Assembly: GCF_000003815.2 (NCBI RefSeq)
Contig: NC_049997.1
Location: forward strand, 10,159,860-10,223,859
Source: Branchiostoma floridae
Lineage: Eukaryota; Chordata; Leptocardii; Amphioxiformes; Branchiostomatidae
Length of the DNA: 64,000 nt
Reading direction: 5' to 3'
Shown here: positions 22,841-36,500 of the stretch, in pieces
Position numbering within the stretch: position 1 is the stretch's first letter
Layout of the letters: every line of letters starts with the position of its first letter
Program-made: the position numbers and the translations under genes
Notes under the pieces: generated by a model
The model's input: the letters and a program-made list of their open reading frames with translations, nothing else
Database searches by the model: none
Told to the model about the DNA's origin: nothing

Positions 22841-25470
22841 GGTGTTGGGTCTGACCAGAAATACCAGAAGTCGTTTTCCACCTGCTCCTCTAACCTTGAT
22901 CTTGAGACTTACTGCTGTGCAGAAGTCTTGGCTCCAACCTCTGAGTGCAGGCAATGAACTTTCTGAACAATGGGTTCCTATTGTTCTTTTTCTTTTGATC
23001 AGTTTTGTACTTCTGTGTACTGTTGTGCACAAACTAATCATGTCAGTAGTACTCCTCATCAACAAGAACTGAGAAATCATTCAACATCAAGACTTTCAAC
23101 CAATCTTTTTGCAAAACAATTTTTATTTGCAAACTGATCTTTAGTTGCAAAACAAATCTGCTACATGTAGATGATTCACTGCCTAAATGCAGTATCTCGC
23201 TTAAAGGCTATAAAGGCTACTCTGGGAAATGATTTGCATACCATGTCATCTATTGACATTTTATATTCTTGGACCGGTACCTTTCTATACATCGTCTGAT
23301 TGGCATTATACTTCTGACTGCTTTTTTGGACTGAAACCTCCACTTCTCATTAAGTCTTGTTGAGGTAAGGAACAAGCCAGTATTTTCGCACATATCACTC
23401 CTCTAAACTTTAAAGAATGTTGAGCTCCAGAATTTACCACACCCCGAGGATTATCTGATCTTACATGGGACTTGAACCCTTGACCTCTGATCCATCAGGA
23501 GTGTGGTAACAAGGCTCTCCTCTCTAGCTCCCCTTCCACCTGTTTAAAACTTTCAGGATCACTTTTTCTCTCCGATGACAAGAGAAAAACAGCTGCTCAG
23601 ATTAAGCCAATAATCTAGTGGTTTGGACTGTCAGAGATCTAGCATTTCCTGATATATTTTCCTGTCTTGTCTGGTGAAATAAACTGAGTCACTGACAGAG
23701 GGAAAACAGCCCTAGTGACTCTCTGGTTTCTAAAAGTCCTTCCACAAAGACCCTCTGAATGTTGAGTCAATGATTAGAGCTGGTAAAAAACAAAGTTACT
23801 GTTATAAAGGTTTAAATTTTACCTTTTTCCATTGTGAAAACACCATGAACCTAATAGTGATGACAGTATAGCCATCTACTATTTTGTCTAAAGAAAATAC
23901 CAGTGTCTCACTGAAAAGTTACTTTGGTTAGTTTGGCATACCATATTATCATTGGACACAAGTTCCTTGGTTTTCTTGGTACTAACTTGCTCGCAAGTAA
24001 ACATGCTTTTCTAAAACTTATCGTCCATTTTCCCCATAGCACACATCTAAAATGTTGATTTCATGTTCCTACAGATTTTAAACTTAGAAAAAAAAGAGCC
24101 CGTTAACTGCTGACTACAAGCATAGATTAAGACGGGATTACATGATAACTCCCTTAATACTCCAAGAATGTTTAGCCTTTCCGGAGGGTGCAGGGTTAGC
24201 TAGGAGGAGCTTGGAGCTATGTTCAAAGATTGTCTGTTCAATCTCTTGCTGTAGGCTACTAATCTATCTTTTAACCTTAGCTTCTGCCCCTATTTGCACT
24301 TAAACAGAGGTGACAGGTTGAAACAATTGCAGAAGCAACATTTACCTCAATCTGGTTGTGGAAAATTGCAGGGCAAATGAAACCTGACATGTGCGTTGAT
24401 GCAGAAAAGCAGTTGTTTATAACTGTTAGAAGTTGACGGGTTGAGAAATTGAGGTTTCAAACTTTGACATCATGATAACCATTTGGTTAGAAGCTGTGGT
24501 GTTTTGGGCCCTCCCCCTTACACTATCTTATCATTACCCTTGACAGTGACACCTGCTAAACACTGTTTTGAACTGATCTAACAGTTGGCTTGTCTACACC
24601 CCCACTTTCTTAAGTGTATCCAGTTTCTCTCTGGCTCCCGAAATTTATGATAAGAAGAGATTCTGTCAGATGATGAAAGTTTTCAGCAGGCTGCTTTTCA
24701 ATGAGAAGCAGAAGCTAAGTCTGGATCAGGTCTTGTACAGGGCGATAGTGCAGGAACTGTGATAAGATATGCCTTTGAGACCTCTTATTTCTTAACTCAC
24801 AGTCTTACAACTTTGATATCAGACATTTTTGTGAAGATACCAATTGCTCATAATCTCCCGCAAGTTTGAGGGTTCAAAGAGCATCTTGACATGCTAGATA
24901 TCGAAGGTGTAACATGTTGAACGAAAACTTTTTTTGAGAGTTTCTTTTACACAAATGAGCTGTACTTCTGTAAAAGTTTTGTATGTTTTGTAAAGAAAGG
25001 GTTGCAAATTTCACTGAGTTCCTGAATGGATTTTTCTTGACATGCAAAATTGAGATGTTACAAGACATATTTAACTACGCTTATAAACTTGCCTCAACTC
25101 AGTAGATCTCTGAAAAACTGAGAAACTCTGCATGCGAACAAAGATTCTAAATAAAAGCAAAAGCACATACATTAGTACTCATGGAAAAATGTAGTCACTT
25201 TGTCCTGAAGGGCTGTGGAATTTACAAAGAGCTTATTGTGCAATCCAGTTGGCTGCATGACATATCTCTGTAGGCACCTTTCTCTTCTCCCAACTATTCA
25301 AGCTATGTGCCATTTTCTTTCACCACCGAAAGTGAAGTGGTCACTTGGGAGAAATGTCTGTCTTCTCCAGACAGTGGAAGACAGAAGTATTCCCTAAGTA
25401 TGCCAGTTGAAGTCTTGTTTATTTTCCTGTTGGGGCTACATTCACGCATGGTGATCATTCAAGTACACCA

Positions 25471-25848
25471 AGACAGTATATACTAAAACAGACTTTTCCC
25501 AAAAAAATATGCATTGTGCTTATTCAAGCACACAGACATTATAAAGTAAATCAGACCTTTTCCTAAAAAAAAATCATTGAATCAATTTCAACGGATTAAT
25601 TTTGCCAGTGGCTACTTTGGAAGAAAGGGACTTTCTTTCAAGAAAGCAGCTTTTTTAAGACAGTATATACTAAAACAGACTTTTCCAAAAAAAAATATGC
25701 ATTGTGCTTATTCAAGCACACTGACAGTATATAGATTATAGTAAAACAGACATGTTTCCTAAAAAAATCCTTGAATCAGCCTCAACAGTTTAATTCGCAT
25801 ATGGCTGCTTTGGAAAAAAGACTTTTTCAAGAAAGCAGCTTTTTTAAG
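25471..25848. repeat. Tandem duplication, period 187 bp
   Basis: 'agacagtatatactaaaaca' starts both copies (25471 and 25658), and 'caagaaagcagcttttttaa' ends both. The copies are about 85-90% alike by eye. Confidence 0.85.
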
Positions 25849-26931
25849 TGGCTTTTAAAGCTTGTATGTATTTATAGGAACCTTAAATAGACTGCAACGT
25901 TTTTGCCAAAATAGTAGATTGGTTTTGTATTTCAACAAACCAATAAACAATGTCAGCTTTCAACCAAGGTGGCCTTTCAGCAAAGTTTTTCTTTCCCCTT
26001 CCTTTATTCACTCTGTCATTTCCTTTATTGCATACGGCAAAATTCAATACAGGGTGAGTTTTCCTTCAGTGAGTCTGTTTATTTGTGCAATATTTGCCAT
26101 AACAAGGTAGTTTGAACTGGGTCAGCCCATGTCTTCTTGGGTTGGAGCCGTCAAGGGTGCTTTTAGACAGGTGTAAAACAAGGAGTGGGGACTTGAGTGG
26201 TTACTTATGGCTCTATGTTATGCAACAGTTTTTGTGAAACCATTTCCTGGGTTTTCAGATATGGAGAGGTAGCTGGAAGTCTGATATTTTCCTTCCTTTT
26301 TTTCTCAGAATTCGCTAAGTTTGTATAAGGTGCAATGAATAATCAATGGTACATCACTTTCAAACTTCATGGAAATGAAGACCTTAATACTTATTGTGAT
26401 ATTCATATACATATGAGAAATCTTTTGCAAAACATGATATCTACAAAGTTTGTTGATACAGCCATGTATTAAACAAAACCTATTTAAATTTTTATACTTT
26501 GAACACCATTTACCATTTGACATGTTTTGTCATTGGTGATTATTGGTACATTTATAGATACAACCAATAAATGAATCAATAGTGGTACATTGAACGTTAT
26601 ATTGGTATGGTCTTCATTTCATACACATTTGTCATCACTTCAGAAGACCCAGTGTTGGTCATCTGACAACATCATGACAGAAATTTATTTGTGTCCCCAC
26701 CCCCTACCCCATAACCCCCTCCCCCACCACTGATAGCATCTCTGAGATGTTGTCATGGAGAGTTATCTGTGACTGGGCAGAACATCTCACCTGCTGGGGC
26801 TGTCAATCACCTGTCCCCAGGAGCCGTTAGCGTAAACAGTGTGGGACTTGTCTGTCAGGAACCTGGTCAAAATAGGAAGTCCCTGGAATGTGTCCCCTCT
26901 TGTTGTGTCAACTCTCTGTTATGTCTGGAGG

Positions 26932-27255
26932 GTTCTTGGTTAGACTGTCAAGAGGCGTCTGTCAGTGCCCATCGTCCATCATGGTTGGCTGGCTGAAGTC
27001 AAACTTGCTGTCCTCTTTTCTTGTGTCTTTTCTCCTACCTGCCTACCAATTCTGGTTCTTGGATAGACTGTCAAGTGGCATCTGTCAGTGCCCATAGTCC
27101 ATCATGGTTGGCTGGCTGAAGCTTGAGTGATGGGTTCTTCTCAGTCATACCTTTCCAGTGTCCCTCTGCTCTTCTTCTTGGTATCACCTTGATATGTGCT
27201 CTCTTCCTGCCCTCTTCTTGTTTTTCCTCCTACCTGCCTACCATTTCTAGTTCTC
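26932..27255. repeat. Tandem duplication, period about 122 bp, second copy interrupted
   Basis: 'gttcttgg.tagactgtcaag' and 'catggttggctggctgaag' occur at 26932 and again from 27054. The end of the unit ('ctcctacctgcctacca') recurs only at about 27227, after an extra ~90 bp. Confidence 0.75.
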
Positions 27256-29090
27256 CCTGTCTTTTCCTCTTCCATTTATTTCACCCCAGATCCTCACCTT
27301 TCCTGCAACATACCAGCACTTCTCTTTTCTTCTCCTTCTTTCATTCTTCTACATCTTTCATTTGATTATACCATACTGGTACCTGAAACCACCTGTTTCC
27401 TGTACATCTTTTTTCATCCATCTCTTCTTTCATACATTTTAATCTTTTATATATCCTACTGTGCCCTGTATTTCCTTTTGGCACAAATTGACCACCTGTC
27501 ATTTCCCTTTCTTGACAATTTCCCGTTTTCAGTGGGAAACCCTGTTTCACAAGTCTTCCATAATCCAAGAACTAGGAGTGCCACATTAAAATGACAAGGA
27601 CTTAGTAAAGACACCAGTTAGTTTTGATTCCAGAATTCTGAGGTTTCTGTTTATTTGATTTGTGTGTTGTGGTACCCTCCTATAAGATCTAATTACCTTC
27701 GAAAAACTTTGCCTCCCACGAACTGTAGTCTTAAGGCTTGAAACATAAAGATAACACCAGCAAAAGACTTCAATCAAGGTAGAACTCTGGTTGGACTCTG
27801 CTGTATAGTGGCATTTATCTATTCTCGTCAAATACTGATCAAAACTGCAGGTGTAACAGTGCATTGTGGTGTTTACTACAAGGGCAAAGGTCCTAATAGG
27901 TGAAATTTGTAAATGCAGGTCTGTTCCTTAGATTTAGACCTAATTTACAGATATTGTGGCAAAAAAAAAGCCTCATTCCATGACAAAGACTGGACTTGTC
28001 AGTCAAAACTTTGGTCTGATTTTGAACATTGTAGAATAATTTACTTTGCTTAAGAAAGAAAAGAAAAACTTGTTGCTAGCTGTCAGGTTTCATCCATGGT
28101 GTAGGTCCAGGTTGATGATTACAGGTAATTATATAGTCATCAGTGATTAATCCATCCCTTCCACCTGACACAAAAGACTTGTTTCCACCCAGCCTGAGGC
28201 TGAATTCCTGTGATTATCATACATTGTCAGTGTTCAGCAAGGTTTTTATAATACTGCCACTTGAAAAAAAATGCTAATACGCACATAAAACAGGGTTGAT
28301 TTTATGGTAATTTTTGGCAACTAAAATGTGTAAATGATATACAAGTGAGGCTTTTTTGTCATAGGATTTTTTACAACAAGTGGTCAGTTTACAAAATTAG
28401 TAGGGCTCATGATAAGTCACAACTTCATATATATATTATGTCACAGGCTTGCAAGCATTGTTGAAGAATTATTGAAAAGATTTTTTTTTCATCACCTTTG
28501 CCAAAAGGTCAAATCAAAGCAAGGAGAGACATATAAAATGTTCCTAAAAAGTGGACAGGTTGAAACTACTTCCGGATGGATCTATTAATGCAGATAAGGG
28601 ATGAACAGCAGGTAGACATGCAGCTATTCCTGTAGGACTTCCTATCAACTGATATCTGTTACACACAGGAAATCATAAGGGTGCTCCAGGTGTGGGTGGG
28701 TTGGAGGGAAATGACATCTGGGAACAAGATGTTCAACAGCCCTCATGCTACACAGTAATTGTGCCTGTCAAAACAAATTAGTGTTAGGATATTTTTAGAA
28801 ATGGAAAAATGCTCTGTTGAGACTAGATGCAGAAGACATTCTGTTACGCAGTTATTTGATAGAATTTCAACGTATTATAAACGGTAATTTTGTGATTCTA
28901 AAACATGAAAAATGATACACAGTCTTAAAACTGTTTGCTAAATTGCTAATATCGTCTTATCTCAAAGTAGATATAGAGAGGACAGATCGTAATATATCTC
29001 TAGTTCTCATGTCCCAGACCACTCTGCCTTTCTTGAGAAATGCCAAGTTCTCTGGGAGCTTGTGAAATATTCTTATTTTGCTTCCCTACC

Positions 29091-29106
29091 TCTGCTTGGA
29101 GATTAG
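29091..29106. repeat. Solo end of the TAATCTCCAAGCAG repeat family
   Basis: Contains 'tctgcttggagatta', the inverse of the end sequence of the MITE at 54286-54455. Related solo ends occur near 33630 and at 46701. Confidence 0.45.
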
Positions 29107-30264
29107 TTATCATCATCTGAAGCTACTGTCATTCTGATTCTCCACCGTGCCTTCTTGATCTTGCCTGTTCTTGTTTGACAACTATGATGAGCAGGTGTCC
29201 AGCGAACAATGCCTGCTCTCTTCCTGTCAAAAACCAAGGAATATCGTGTAAAATTCACAACAATGGAACAGTCTTTCAATTTGAAATACAAGATGTTTTG
29301 CACAATAGAAGACAGGATATCCTTGAGCACGTAATGAGGCAAAACTCTCACAAAGCATTTCAAAAGGGAAGGATTGGCAGGATTTGAATGTTGCACTTGA
29401 TAAGCCCATAATGCCCTGCAAGGTTTATACCTGTCCTTTCCTATAATCAAATCATCCCCCTTGGAGATAAAAAGATTAGAAACACCCTTTTTGTTAACCT
29501 TGACTGTAAATACGTCTTTCTGTACTTTTATCCAGAAAATTAGTGCTAATCGGCAGACATGACACACGTCCTTGAGTGACCTAACTGTATGAAGGTCATC
29601 TTTCCAAATTCTATTTGAAAACAAAGCGGTCGACCGGTCTACCTTTGACTTTGGCTCTATGAAATGATATTGTCATACGACACCATTTTCTTTAACTTTC
29701 TGTAATCACATTGCTTGTTCGACCTTGCAGTAGGCAGTTGTAAGCGCCACAAGGGACAAAAAATTTCCAAAGCGGCCTCTTTGTAAGAAAAATTACCACG
29801 GACACATAAAAAGGGCCCTGCCCACTCCCTTATGTTCCAGGGGGATAGAGTGTCATCGGTGCACAATGGAGTCTGGTCCCACGTGCAAGTAGCGCAGACA
29901 GGTGTATTGTGTGAGGGATGTTACCTAGTAAAGGTGTTGAGGGCTCAGGTAATATGAGCTGTGATAAAGGGGTGTTCTCATGAGGACAGGGGTATGCATA
30001 CTCCTGGGACCTGTGGGTCGTACCATCTGCTCTGATAGGGATGTGCAAAATGTTAACATCATAGTTGTGAGTTGAATACAAATGATCATGTCATAATCGA
30101 CATTTTGAACCTTAAGATCATAAGAAAATGTATGATAATGTATTATTAGGCAACTACGTCTTTTATCACCGAGTATCAGAAATGTTTAAAAAGAAGAGCT
30201 GCCCCCTTGGATTAAAAGTGGAATGTCCCATTCAAAAGTGGGAGGAGAGGTTTTTAAGTGTTGA

Positions 30265-30437
30265 CCAATGGGCTTGGAGCTGTTGTCATGCGGATTAAAA
30301 CCTTGCTCTATCCCCGCCATCTATCACAACCTGTGGTGCATTAGTTTGGCAAGGAGGTGACACAGGAAAGTCAGAGGTGCTAGTTGGAGAGTGAGCTAGA
30401 GAGAGGGGGATTTTCGCAGGAGATTTCGTGAGTCAAA
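30265..30437 (+). promoter_or_regulatory. Candidate CCAAT/TATA promoter and 5' UTR for exon at 30438
   Basis: CCAAT at 30265-30269 and a TATA-like ATTAAAA at 30294-30300 are spaced as in a core promoter and would place initiation near 30325. The following ~110 bp is purine-rich with no ATG before 30438. An in-frame TGA lies two codons before that ATG. Confidence 0.35.
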
Positions 30438-30476
30438 ATGCACGTGGTCGCTGGGATAGGGATTCCCCTGTCAGAG
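30438..30476 (+). CDS. NAV: Candidate alternative NAV first exon (into exon E)
   Basis: ATG plus 12 further codons (MHVVAGIGIPLSE) ending at a GAG|GTAAAG donor in phase 0, the phase needed by exon E (32348). If used, the product would begin with these 13 residues and continue directly into PEDKKEQE and the first coiled coil, losing the whole Ser-rich region. Support is ATG, donor, phase and the CCAAT/TATA spacing upstream. The peptide is short and matches nothing known to me, so chance is a real alternative. Confidence 0.35.
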
Positions 30477-32347
30477 GTAAAGGTTAGAAACCATCTGTTG
30501 TGCTCTGTTGTGGACCCAGAGTTGCATGTGATACAGAGAGTATACTGGTTTCCTGTGCTGAGGTATTTTTGTGGTGGTAAAATCCTTGAGTGATGGGCTC
30601 TGTGCATGCCAACTCAGGCCAGGAATTCCCTGTCTTTATCATTACCAGATTTGGTCACATGATGCTGCCTTCTATTTATTTACAGTTTGGTTGGTTTCTT
30701 CTGTGGGCGGAGGAAGGATTTCTTCCTGCAGAGTTTACCCCAGGCCTAGTTAGCCATGAAATTGTCTATCCAGCTCCCAACACTTGTTATAACAAAGTCT
30801 GTGCATCTTTCTGCCAGATGTTATCGAGATAAAAACGCAGACACTTACTCCAGGCAGTGTCATTGTTTCCCCGTCTTTTCCATTTGCTCCATTATTTGTG
30901 ATTCGGCTCCAGTCAGGCAGCGCAGCCACACAAAGGCCACTCAAAGGCAGCAGCAACAAGGCTTTATTTCTCCACTAAAGAAATCCTGTTTTTTTGTTGT
31001 GTTCAAACAAGCTTACGTTTAGTCAGTGGTTACTGTGGCTCAATACTCAAGGAACTGCTGACAGCTTCGTCAACATGGTATTTTTTCCATCTTAGTTTGG
31101 GTGAAAATTTTCCACTTTTATGTTTCTTGTAATTTTGTAGAACTGTGGGGAATTTTGTTTGAACCTTTGTGTTTATTGCCAGGCTTTGAATATGGTAGGG
31201 TGTTCAAAGGGTAGGCACTTCTTTGATCTCTGGTATCAAAAAGGTGTCACTGGTGTATCTGTGGTATGTGATGTAGTAAATCTCCTTTTCCATTACAGCA
31301 TCCATATTGAGACCTCTTGCTTATCCATTTTTCTTGCATGTGGCACTGTTGTTATTAGAATATTCAATGTCTATAACCCACTACACAGAAAACTATTTCA
31401 TCTCTAATGACATCTAACATTTCACAATTTTTGTTTGTTGTAATTTTGGTGTATGTGAATGGAGAGCTGTGTTTCCTCCAGACTGTGGCTAATTAGTGCT
31501 GGTTAATCAGTACTTAATCTCCCCCACCCTGAGCTAATTATCCGAACCATCTTGTGCACAATCTGCTGCTACATTCACTCTAATCCTATTGTTTCACACG
31601 TAACAATAGGGTGTGAAAAGGTGTGAATTCCTGGAGTTGTCATTGTCCGCTTTTTTTCTGACTAATCTGCTGTTTACAAACTGTTGCTTTTGTCTTTGTT
31701 CTTTCCTTTTACCTACGCAGCCTGAGTTTGATGTGGAGGTGACAAATTTTTCACTTTGGTTGATGGACATTTGTTGTTTTGCATGAAGAACTATGAATTG
31801 TTTTATGCATGTCTTGTTTGTCAGAATTTGTTGTTTGTTGTCCATTATACTCTTGTTATCTCTTAATGCTATGTTTGCATTCAATCGTTTATCATTCAGC
31901 ATTATCAGTTTCATTTTCTTCTTCTAACAGTAAGATAGCATGTAAACCCTTCCGTCCATTGTCACCTGGTAATGTTGCAATTTGTATGTATAAAGCAGCA
32001 TTTCTATCGACTGATCGTCGTGAAAAGTCTACCATTTTACAGTCAACATCATTGTGATAAATAAAAGCAAGATTCAGACTGAAATTTCCATCCAGACTTC
32101 TCAGCTGACCCATTTCTTTTCAATTGCTGGTCCGGCATCTGTCTGGTGCCACAAAAAATTACAATATCCTAAAAAAATTCCACCTTTCACGATAAAAATG
32201 CAAAGATTGTAGGGTGCACTGCTGGGAAATTATACGTTTCTCCTGACCAACTGTCTCGTAACGGGGTCAAATGTCACTGCACATGCACCTGGCCTTCTAT
32301 ACAAAGACTTTCTCGCTAATTTTCTTGCCTTTTTCTGTGTTTTGCAG

Positions 32348-32371
32348 CCGGAGGACAAGAAAGAGCAGGAG
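32348..32371 (+). CDS. NAV: NAV exon E, 24-bp microexon
   Basis: Acceptor TTTTGCAG, donor GAG|GTATGT, encoding PEDKKEQE (residues 738-745) in phase 0 on both sides. In vertebrate NAV2/3 an 'AEEKAHSEQ'-like acidic stretch joins 'SLYST' to 'IHKLRREL' at this place, so the microexon fits both sequence and length. Because it is symmetric it could be skipped without a frameshift; neuronal microexons are often regulated, but that is inference here. Confidence 0.8.
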
Positions 32372-32988
32372 GTATGTATAGCTACAGTCGTTCTGTATTG
32401 TCTGTGTCTTTACAAACTGTACATTCTGCACTGGGCTGGAATAAATGGCTTTCTGTCAACCAGCTTCCAAGAGCTTGTAAGAGAAGAAACGAGATAATGA
32501 TTCGGCTTTCTTTAATCCACTGTTTGTACACAGCTGAATATAATGCAAATATCCAGGCAGCAAAATCCTATAGACCTGCTGGACCGTGCACTGAAAGATC
32601 ATGTGGCAGACAAACCAGCAAGTTGAAAGAGAACATTTAGTTGAAAGAGAACATAAAGACAGTTGTTTCCTACTCCTAGTCTCTACCAGACTGACTAGTC
32701 AAGTCAAGACTATGCTTGCCATTTCAAATATAGGGAGAATGGTTTACCAGGGGAGTTTTGCTACCAGAGGAGTCGGTCGGCAGAGGGAAAAATGAACCTT
32801 AGGGTGGACTGACTCCTCTGGCCAATTTCCCAATTTTTTTTTGCCGAATTCTACGATCCTTGCACCCCTGTAGGAAAGTCTGGTGGAAGCTTGTTGTTTC
32901 CTACCTTCAGAATTGCCATCCAGAAAGCCCTACTTTGAGGGAAGCCCTTTTATGCCCTTTGTTTGGAAGGAGAAATCATTTTTGACAT

Positions 32989-33573
32989 CAGCTAGACAAA
33001 TGTGCCTTCTGTAATAGGTGTCAAGACACGTCTTCAAGAAACTACAAAACTCAGCGTGAAGGCCTTTCACTGATGTAATGGACTCCAGTCACAAGTTTTG
33101 TCTAAGAATCTTCTTAGAAGCATTAGGGTGACAACACAGGTTAATAGAAATCCTAAAGGCTGTCAACTTGTTTTAGCAGAAAGCCTTTAAAAAAGGTTTC
33201 GCTATCCTTCTTGCTGACCCCAATTATGAAATGATATAACAGAGATGAAGCAAATGTAGGCAAGGACATTGATCTGTGGCTTGGCAGCTAGACTAATGTG
33301 CCTTCTGTAATGTATACATGTCTTGGAGAAAGGCACAAAACTCAGCATGAAGGCCTTTCACTGATGTAATGGACTCCAGTCACAAGTTTTGCCTGGACCT
33401 TCTTAGAAGCATTAGGGTGACAACACAGGTTAATAGAAATCCTAAAGGCTGTCAACTTGTTTCAGTAGAAAGCCTCCAAAAAGATTTCATGCTCTTCTTG
33501 CTGACCCCAATTATGAAATGATACAACAAAGATGAAGCAAATGTAGGCAAGGACATTTATCTGTGGCTTGGCT
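32989..33573. repeat. Tandem duplication, period 296 bp
   Basis: Copy 1 starts 'cagctagacaaatgtgcctt' at 32989 and copy 2 starts 'cagctagactaatgtgcctt' at 33285. Long stretches, for example 'tcactgatgtaatggactcc', are identical. Both copies end near 'catctgtggcttggc'-like sequence. Confidence 0.9.
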
Positions 33574-36500
33574 CATAGGGTTGGTGATTGTTGGAAGGTT
33601 AAAATGTACCTCCATGTATTTCCCTACTCTCCAAGCAGAGGTTAGGCTCCGGCTGTGTTTTAGTCATTTTTATCGAGCTTTCTATTTTGTATTGTATCTT
33701 GTATTGTAAAAACTGGCGGACTTCAAGAAACAATTGACAGAATAGAAAGCCTGATAGAAATGACTAAAAAAAACATATACAATATCAGTAGAGACATGAT
33801 TCCAATGAAATGACCAGAAGTGAACATTGTTTGACCTTGAAGGTAACTCAAGGCAGTTAGGGCCTATGGCATGTGGTAATGGCGACAAAATACACGTTTG
33901 AACATGACCTTCACACCATTAGGAAAAGCTCTGGGATTGAATTCTATATCATTGAATGAATAATTTAGCCAGGTAAAGCACAATGATCACTACTTTTATG
34001 CTGGAGGCCGATTTATTATGTTGTAAAAGAAGTTTAGAAAGTTGCTGAGGCGTGAGATATTGCCCAGATGGTGTCACGCAAAAACGCCAGGGTGGGTTTG
34101 CACGGTCATGGTTGAATTCTGTGGGCCACCATGCAAGATGAAAAATTCAGCACCCCTTTGTTGTAGTGTGTATCATCACACCTGTTTCAGTTGAAGAAGT
34201 AATCTTGCATATTCGCTTCTTGAGACACAAAAAATCCATTCTTGCAGGTTGAAAGGCTTCAGAGTTATCGATATTTGCAAACTTTTAGAAAGTTAAACCA
34301 GCTCCAGATGGAAAAGGTCAATGTCAAGTGATTGATACATTCATTTTTCCTTGCAAAGGGGGTTTAAAAATTCATAATGTCAGGGGGGTTAAATACTAGT
34401 GCAAATTGTTGATGGATGTAGCTTGAGAATTTGTCTGACAGCTCTATGTAATTATGGGGGTCAAAAATGATAGATGGATAGTGGTCGACAACTTGAACAA
34501 GACAATGTTTTCCCCTAAAACAGTTTTGGGGGAAAACAGATAGCAGAAGTCCATTTAACGTTATCAGGTCTTGTAGTCACTCAAAATCATCAGTGATTAC
34601 AGGAGTATAGGATGCACTGTTTGCTTCCCATCCCATCTGTAAGATTCATCCATATCTGCCATCCCTGAAAATATCTTCCAGTTTAGAGCCAGAAGTACAA
34701 ATATTTACAGCGTTTCCTTGACCTTCAGTTGCGTTTTTCACCCTTGAAGGTCGCTCCACTCTTTTTTGTTCCATACATGATGTATGCCCACTAATGACTT
34801 TGCTCTTGTTGAGCACATATGGTTTTAGGGCTTGAAATAGGATTATGCAGATTATGCAAATCAGCATCAGGCCCATTTATGAGGATTAACACCTGATAGT
34901 AGGATTTGGAGGGATTAGAGCCTTCCAACACTTTTAAGGCTGCCCTAGCACGGAACCTTTAGAGTGGCATTTCCATCATCCCATCCCAAAATTTCGAAAT
35001 TCTAGGAGAGAAGATCCCCCTAATACTAGATGCGACAGCTCTTAATCCATCATAAGTAGTATTTTTTTAGAAGAATTTGATCCAAAATAAATCTGTGATC
35101 GTTTTCTGAAGTTTTAATCCAGACCAAATGTCTTGACCATTTTTGTTTCACATTCATTCTTGATCGATTCTCTCAAAATCAAAAAAGGAAGGCCGCTGTT
35201 TTTAGAGCTTCAAGTTGATCTTAGTCTGTGTAACACAAACTCCGCTGTCCAGGGCTGTAACTGGCCCCTCTAGGGGGCTGACGGATGTTTGGCGGGCTGC
35301 TATAAGCGAGAGTTAATCTGGCTAAAGTTGATCTTTGGTTCAAAATTTACTGGGTATGCCCCAGTGCTGATGAAAAGTATTGTACATTTATGACCTCATC
35401 TGCAGCTCATAATCTTCTGTACAAGAGCAACAGGTGTTCTAGTCCAGAGAAAAATCACTTGCTACTGTGTAGAAATAACAGATGCAAAATCTCATTTCCT
35501 GTTATCAAGTATGGGTACCTTGCCAGGTGCTCTTTTCATTTTATTTGACAGCTCAAATTTTCGTGGGAAAGCGATTTGAAGTCTTTGCCACCTGTGAACA
35601 AGCTCAGAAACGATACACGTGCAAAAACTGCGGAGATCTTGCCGGGATTACTGTTCATTGTGTCTTTTCACCACCTCTCACCATTATCTGTATCCAAACT
35701 TTGCCAGCTTTCCGTCCTCTAACGCTACCTTTGACAAATATTGAATCATGCTGGCTTTACAGACACAAAGAGGTTCGTCTGGCCTCAATGTCACAGAGTC
35801 ATGCCAGCTATGCCACTGCCAAATTCTGCCCTGAAGCTAGGATACAAGTGGGGGCTTTGAGCGATCCCCTGAGTGAATGGGAGTTCTTGGTGAATTACTG
35901 TAGCAGTTTTGTGGAGTGGAGGAAATGGCTGGGGAGAGACGGGCTGTTTGTGTGAGGGATGAGGTCATGAAATATACATATGACATGATATGCAGAGCTT
36001 TGTGCTGTTAGAAGAGGCCAGCTATGGTCTTCTCGTTCATTGTATCTCATCTTGTTTATTCATGTAACTATTTGACCACTAAAGATCTGACAACCATAGC
36101 CTCCATGCTCTCATAAAGGCAGAAAGAGTTGCTCAAAAGTCATTTATGAAAACTTAGAATATTGATAGGAAAGTAGACATTGCTTTGAAAGTAATCTTAT
36201 AATTTAATTTGATATAATATATAATAATATAATATTTATATGATATTCTTTTTTTCCCCAACTAGTGTCAAATCTTCAAAACAAACAAAAAATTCTGCAT
36301 ATTCATTTGATATAAAGTTCTGTCAAGAGAATTTCAGCATGACCTTTTGTCCATCTGTGACCTCCATTCCTCTCTGGGACAGCTCAAAGTGCTTTAAAAA
36401 AGAAACCCAATTTATTTATCTGCATTACTGATCAGATTATATGGTAGAGATACATCAAATTGTCCCTCTATCCTTATTTAGATATTCAAGATAATCATTT

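Larger units (their letters stand above)
21440..32347 (+). other. NAV intron D-E (10.9 kb)
   Basis: GTAAGG donor and TTTTGCAG acceptor. It holds a TIR element, three tandem duplications and one candidate alternative first exon (30438), listed separately. 22850-25460, 25860-26900, 27260-30200 and 30480-32340 show no convincing exon; ORFs there are short and have no splice or similarity support. 26699-26729 is a C-rich tract. Confidence 0.85.

Noticed and set aside
26699-26729. C-rich tract as a possible polypyrimidine tract of an exon
   Set aside because: No AG followed by a conserved frame; the ORF after it has no NAV similarity and is not flanked by a usable donor.
29103-29624. 173-codon minus-strand ORF
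   Set aside because: Composition looks random, overlaps ORFs on both strands and contains an end of a dispersed repeat.
35482-35955. 157-codon plus-strand ORF
   Set aside because: Mixed composition, no domain, no splice sites in the right phase, and it lies inside NAV intron E-F; length is within chance for this much AT-moderate DNA.
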